DNA of 5,725 nt from an uncultured bacterium. Its GTDB lineage: Bacteria > Actinomycetota > Coriobacteriia > Coriobacteriales > Coriobacteriaceae. A program made the position numbers and the translations under genes. This document shows, in pieces, positions 5,587-5,725 of the stretch. The notes under the pieces were generated by a model. It ran no database searches. It had not been told where the DNA came from and saw only the letters and a program-made list of their open reading frames with translations. Location: NCBI GenBank assembly GCA_905216075.1, contig CAJMSO010000131.1:1-5725 (forward strand). The letters run 5' to 3'. Position 1 is the first letter of the stretch. The number at the start of each line of letters is the position of its first letter.

Positions 5587-5600
5587 CGGTTTTAAAACCG
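5587..5600. repeat. Perfect 14-bp palindrome
   Basis: CGGTTTTAAAACCG is exactly self-complementary and uses the same CGGT/ACCG half-words as the elements at 5401 and 5619, suggesting related binding sites. Confidence 0.6.
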
Positions 5601-5618
5601 CAGGTAGAAGTGTTAACG

Positions 5619-5652
5619 ACCGGTAAACGGTCGATTTATCACCGTGAGCGGT
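5619..5652. repeat. ACCGGTRAACGGTCGA element, copy 2, with degenerate dyad
   Basis: ACCGGTAAACGGTCGA (5619-5634) repeats copy 1 with one change. As in copy 1, an ACCGT follows after a short AT-rich spacer (5641-5645), but the outer arm has decayed to ACCGTGAGCGGT, leaving only ACGGT/ACCGT as inner inverted arms. Confidence 0.55.
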
Positions 5653-5670
5653 GCAAAAACGTTTTACCGC
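5648..5670. repeat. Quasi-palindrome centred on AAAACGTTTT
   Basis: AAAACGTTTT (5656-5665) is a perfect 10-bp palindrome, flanked by GCGGT (5648-5652) and ACCGC (5666-5670), which pair if three bases bulge. The central CG again resembles LacI-family operators. Confidence 0.45.
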
Positions 5671-5707
5671 ATGAATCAACGAAAGCGACCTCTTCTGGGG
5701 TGATATA

Positions 5708-5725
5708 GTGACAACAACACGTCAC
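5708..5725 (+). CDS. Possible start of a gene running off the right edge
   Basis: GTG 5708 opens a frame (V/M-T-T-T-R-H) that remains open to the window end. It is preceded by GGGGTGAT (5697-5704), a close match to the anti-Shine-Dalgarno complement, at plausible spacing. The same frame has a stop at 5672, so GTG 5708 is its only start candidate. With six codons no product can be named. A competing reading is that TGATATAGT (5701-5709) is an extended -10 and the gene starts further right. Confidence 0.3.

Larger units (their letters stand above)
5192..5707. other. Long non-coding, palindrome-rich intergenic region
   Basis: No convincing gene is seen over about 515 bases; all frames are short. 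The base composition is clearly more AT-rich than the coding part of the window. It contains several dyads and repeats listed separately, and six copies of AAACGNT on the + strand (starting at 5206, 5247, 5386, 5584, 5625 and 5657), where chance would give well under one or two. The AAACG core with flanking symmetry resembles operators of LacI/GalR-family regulators. Most likely it is a control region for the minus-strand operon and for a gene to the right of the window. Confidence 0.6.

Noticed and set aside
5671..5703. Short frame MNQRKRPLLG before the right edge.
   Set aside because: Ten codons with no clear ribosome binding site; probably chance.
5192..5707. Replication origin or CRISPR array in the repeat-rich intergenic region.
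   Set aside because: No convincing DnaA boxes (TTATNCACA) or AT-rich 13-mer set, and the repeats are not regularly spaced with unique spacers.
5192..5707. Riboswitch, tRNA or other structured RNA gene.
   Set aside because: I could find no tRNA cloverleaf or recognisable riboswitch core; the dyads look like isolated protein-binding sites.

Overview
The window most likely comes from a high-GC Gram-positive gut bacterium of the class Coriobacteriia (Collinsella/Olsenella-like). This is inferred from GC-rich codon use with strong G/C third positions, short gene spacing with clear purine-rich ribosome binding sites, and protein character. No rRNA or other phylogenetic marker is present, so the placement is tentative.

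Positions 1-2940 hold four tightly packed + strand genes, probably one operon (gaps of 5, 15 and 6 bases). They are the 3' part of a 3-hydroxyisobutyrate dehydrogenase-family reductase with an unusual Cys/His-rich tail, a small multi-spanning membrane protein of unknown function, a HEAT-repeat-like protein, and a complete isocitrate dehydrogenase whose residues point to NAD+ use. A hairpin at 3000-3028 probably ends this unit. Positions 3067-4149 hold a single-gene unit for a membrane-anchored extracytoplasmic protein with a SurA/PrsA-like N-terminal chaperone region but no recognisable parvulin domain. A strong intrinsic terminator follows at 4192-4230.

The lower-GC part, 4264-5151, is a two-gene minus-strand operon: a four-TM DUF2975-type membrane protein followed by a small Cro/CI (XRE) regulator of YozG type. 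Its promoter is legible: an extended -10 overlaps a perfect 16-bp palindrome just upstream of the ribosome binding site. This suggests the XRE protein controls its own operon.

The last ~530 bases (5192-5725) carry no complete gene but are rich in palindromes and repeats: six AAACGNT words, two near-identical ACCGGTRAACGGTCGA elements (one inside an 11-bp perfect dyad), 14- and 17-bp palindromes, and 10-bp-spaced direct repeats. This looks like a complex control region, perhaps for a gene starting at a GTG at 5708 and running off the window. No mobile element, CRISPR array, tRNA or rRNA was seen. Nothing here is clearly a new biological system. The strongest leads are the metal-binding-like tail, the operator-rich intergenic region, and the palindrome-controlled DUF2975/XRE pair.
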